NCBI GenBank assembly: GCA_027886175.1 | Contig: JAJNNQ010000075.1 | Location: 35,370,501-35,434,500, forward strand | Length of the DNA: 64,000 nt | Source: Phylloscopus collybita | Lineage: Eukaryota > Chordata > Aves > Passeriformes > Phylloscopidae | Reading direction: 5' to 3' | Part shown: positions 61,243-64,000 of the stretch, in pieces | Numbering within the stretch: position 1 is the stretch's first letter | How the letters are laid out: every line of letters starts with the position of its first letter | Made by a program: the position numbers and the translations under genes | The notes under the pieces: generated by a model | Database searches by the model: none | What the model was told of the DNA's origin: nothing | The model's input: the letters and a program-made list of their open reading frames with translations, nothing else

Positions 61243-64000
61243 CTTTGCAATTGCATTTTAAAATATTTTTATGCCATTAAAGAACAAGATAACATGAGCA
61301 CTTTAACTATCCTGGTAGTGTTAACATCTAGTCACTAGCTGGATTAATTAATTTATTAAAAAAAAAATCATGTTTCTTAGCACTCATCAGAATTTTTTAA
61401 TTTTCTATAAAAGTACATTGATATTGAGCATACTATGCAGACAGTTTGATTTTTCAGAACAACCAATGAGAGCCCATTTCAAGATCTCAGAGAATATGAG
61501 CAATTTGAATATCAGTGGGAACTGATTGCAGGGAATTCTGTATAAGAGTCATCTGAGGATTTACTGTATTATACACGACAGCTTGAAACAGCAGTATATA
61601 TTAATTTCTGTTGTACATTGAATTCATAAGATAGTTGCAGCTAAATGCAGGTAAACAAAGTTTATCTATTTCTGCTTTAGATCATTTGGAGTTCACTTAT
61701 CAATCACTATTAGGCCTGTGAAACTAAATCCGTGGATTTATCCACTTACGTGCCGTGCTTGTGAATTTATCCAGTGTAACGATGTTAAGGACTGTGGCTT
61801 TCACAATATGTGACATTTGCACATCTAACATGCTAGGTGGTATATGGCTCATTAAAAGTCAAGGTCAAAAATGGAGTGTCTAAAACAAAGCAAAACAAAA
61901 CAAGGTATCTGTATCCACTCTCATTAACTGGACATTGATATTTATTTTTCCTGGTCCTTCACTTAATGAAACAGTTTATGTATAGAGATGTGTATTTATA
62001 GTAATATAATCCCCAATCATTGCTCTAATGAAAATCTCAGGAGGTATTTTACCCTTCTATTGACACTTCGGGAGTAAAATATGGATTTCTAACCATATAC
62101 AGAACTTTCTAACATCGTAGTCAATGATAGACCAGACCTCTTAATATACAGAGGTTTTAGAACTTAATTCAAATATATTTTCCAGTTTGAAGTTGTGATG
62201 GCTAAGTACACCTGCTTACATAAAAAATTATCTGTTAGTTTGTAGTTTTCAATAGCTTAATCATCATTTGATTTTTCTCAGTTTGTGTTGCAGGCAGTTC
62301 ACCTGCTCTTCGTCTAAACTTGAATGTTTCCTGTTTACACATCAGAAAATACAGAAAGATGATAATATTTAGAAAACAAAGAAAAAATGAAAGCTGTGTT
62401 CAAACACATTATTTATATAATTATCCTATAATTAAAGTAATTACAGTTTGTGATGAAAAATAGTCTTTATTTTTTTGAAACATTTGCAGGTTTCTTGAAG
62501 GGTGTTTACTGATCATCACAGCAAAGTGACATGAAAAATACTTGGAGATGTTCTCATTTCTGCAAAACATTTAAGCTGTATAAGACATGTTCTTCATGAA
62601 ACAACTATGTGTCTTTACAGTCCATTAATTGCCAGGCCTGTATGAAAGGGAGTTAAACTGATATTCAAAGACGTTTGTGAGCTTTTATAATCTTGACTAC
62701 AGCCACAGCTACTCTGTGTATGAATTTTCTGAATAAGAGTGGATTTCTAACAAATAATATTGCAAGCTGTAAAAAATGATGTAAAGGAAGAATTTCTCGC
62801 CTTCTGGTATTTTTGAACTTCTAGATTCCATTTGTTTTTCTTTATAGCACCTGGAAAGCTGGAAGCTTACAACGTGAAAGCTCTTTGTCCATAAAACTAC
62901 CTGAACCTAGGATCAGTAGTTTTGAAAAAGACCCACAGACCGTTCAAAAATACTGATCTGAGACTCAGAACATGAGGCCATTACTTAGGAACCCAACCCA
63001 AACAGTGTTTCTACTTTTCATTGTTAGAAGTCTACCACAGGCATTAGAATGAGGTAAAACAGGACCAGGGCCCATCTCAGGGTACGTCCACCTCGGAGAC
63101 ATCATGTCTGCTCTGCAGCAGTGTAACTCAGTTGGCACATAGCACATAGCCCCTTCCTCACAAAGCACACTCTACACAGACATTTTGGACTGCTGGGGGA
63201 TGACTGGGGGTCCTACTTCTGTACAGATGAGGATGGGGTTTTCCTATGGAGCTGTCCTGGATTTTTAATCCTGGATTCATTTTTTTCACCTCACAAGCCA
63301 TGTTTCACTTTTCACAGAACTACATAACAAAAATCACTATGGTCAGATTAATCATAGAAGCAATTCACATACTTCAGATAACATATATATGAGACATATT
63401 CACTAAGAAATACTAGTCAGCTACTACATTTGCTTGATTACATTCATGTAAATATCAATATGTGCATGATCAATATCTGCCAGGACTGTGGAAAATTAGG
63501 AAAACCATAACTCTTATAGCATGACAATTTTTCTTTTATTGTACAACTAAAGGGAAGTGTATATTGACTTGATCTCCAGTGAAAAACATCTATTTATTAT
63601 TTGAAATGAGCCATATCAAAGACAAGATGGATTTTTCTACAATTATAATAGGCAAAATCGAACTTGAGATTTTTTTTCTTTCTGTTTTAAATACTATTTT
63701 CAGCAAAATGTAATATTTTACTTTTTCTTGTCCAGCTTTATGAGCAGGGACTAAACACAGTGAGCACATATGGGTGTTAAAATAAAGCTTATAAAAAACT
63801 TCAATCATCCAACAACCTCCAAGAACCCACTCTCATTTTGAGAGTATAATGTGCTTTCACAAGTTCCTTCCTGCTATCATCACAATCATCATATATGGGC
63901 ACTTTCCCTGCAGGATGGAGAATCTCAGCTAAGCACAATTATAGGGTGCACAAGAAAATGTCTGTCTCTCAGAGGGACATCTTAAAGCTCCTAAAAAAAA

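Larger units (their letters stand above)
52274..64000. other. Gene-free, repeat-poor AT-rich DNA
   Basis: No gene or clear interspersed repeat was recognised in these 11.7 kb. Listed separately are a 10-bp palindrome at 52742, a forkhead-like cluster at 53614, A28 at 56435 and an AT tract at 61209. 56850-57080 carries several AATTA-type motifs in a patch with few low-complexity runs and is a candidate regulatory element by appearance only. Frames of 134 codons (60193-60597) and 107 codons (54966-55289) match no family. Confidence 0.65.

Noticed and set aside
1..64000. CRISPR array, bacterial operon or phage content
   Set aside because: No regularly spaced repeats with unique spacers, no operon-like packed frames, and the transposons present are avian.

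Overview
This window looks like non-coding nuclear DNA from a bird, most likely a songbird. The base composition is AT-rich and CpG-poor overall. No open frame resembles a known protein; the longest is 196 codons and lies in a GC-rich patch. The interspersed repeats I can recognise are avian: at least seven pieces of CR1 LINEs, one SINE with a tRNA-Ile-like head joined to a CR1 tail (the layout known from TguSINE1 of songbirds), and one solo endogenous-retrovirus LTR with a 6-bp target-site duplication. Nothing bacterial, organellar or viral-coding was seen. The window is therefore a gene desert or part of a very long intron; the sequence alone does not say which.

Layout. 1-18.6 kb is mostly unique AT-rich DNA with microsatellites (a GA tract near 0.87 kb, a 32-base T run near 1.55 kb, a TC tract near 2.7 kb, a CA tract near 12.37 kb), three perfect short hairpins and three CpG-retaining patches (about 10.9, 14.6 and 17.2 kb). 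18.67-18.82 kb holds the SINE, followed by a 9-bp minisatellite and a GC-rich patch to 19.6 kb. 21.5 kb has a CR1 piece. 21.8-29.4 kb is unique and contains a 25-bp tandem duplication and a strong 15-bp-stem inverted repeat. 29.4-30.0 kb is a CR1 3' part of about 600 bp. 36.26-36.48 kb is a striking 216-bp tract with only A and C on the top strand. 37.1-41.1 kb is a CR1 cluster with both orientations and different apparent ages. 42.39-42.71 kb is the solo LTR. 46.1 and 52.1 kb hold further CR1 tails, and 47.33-47.35 kb a G run. The last 11 kb is AT-rich and repeat-poor apart from an AT dinucleotide tract at 61.2 kb and a cluster of forkhead-like motifs at 53.6 kb.

No genes act together here. 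The functional content, if any, is expected to be regulatory. I list candidates by local features such as CpG retention, hairpins and motif clusters, but conservation cannot be measured from one sequence. I found no convincing new biological system. The observations most worth checking are the SINE, the LTR, the A/C-only tract and the two strong inverted repeats.
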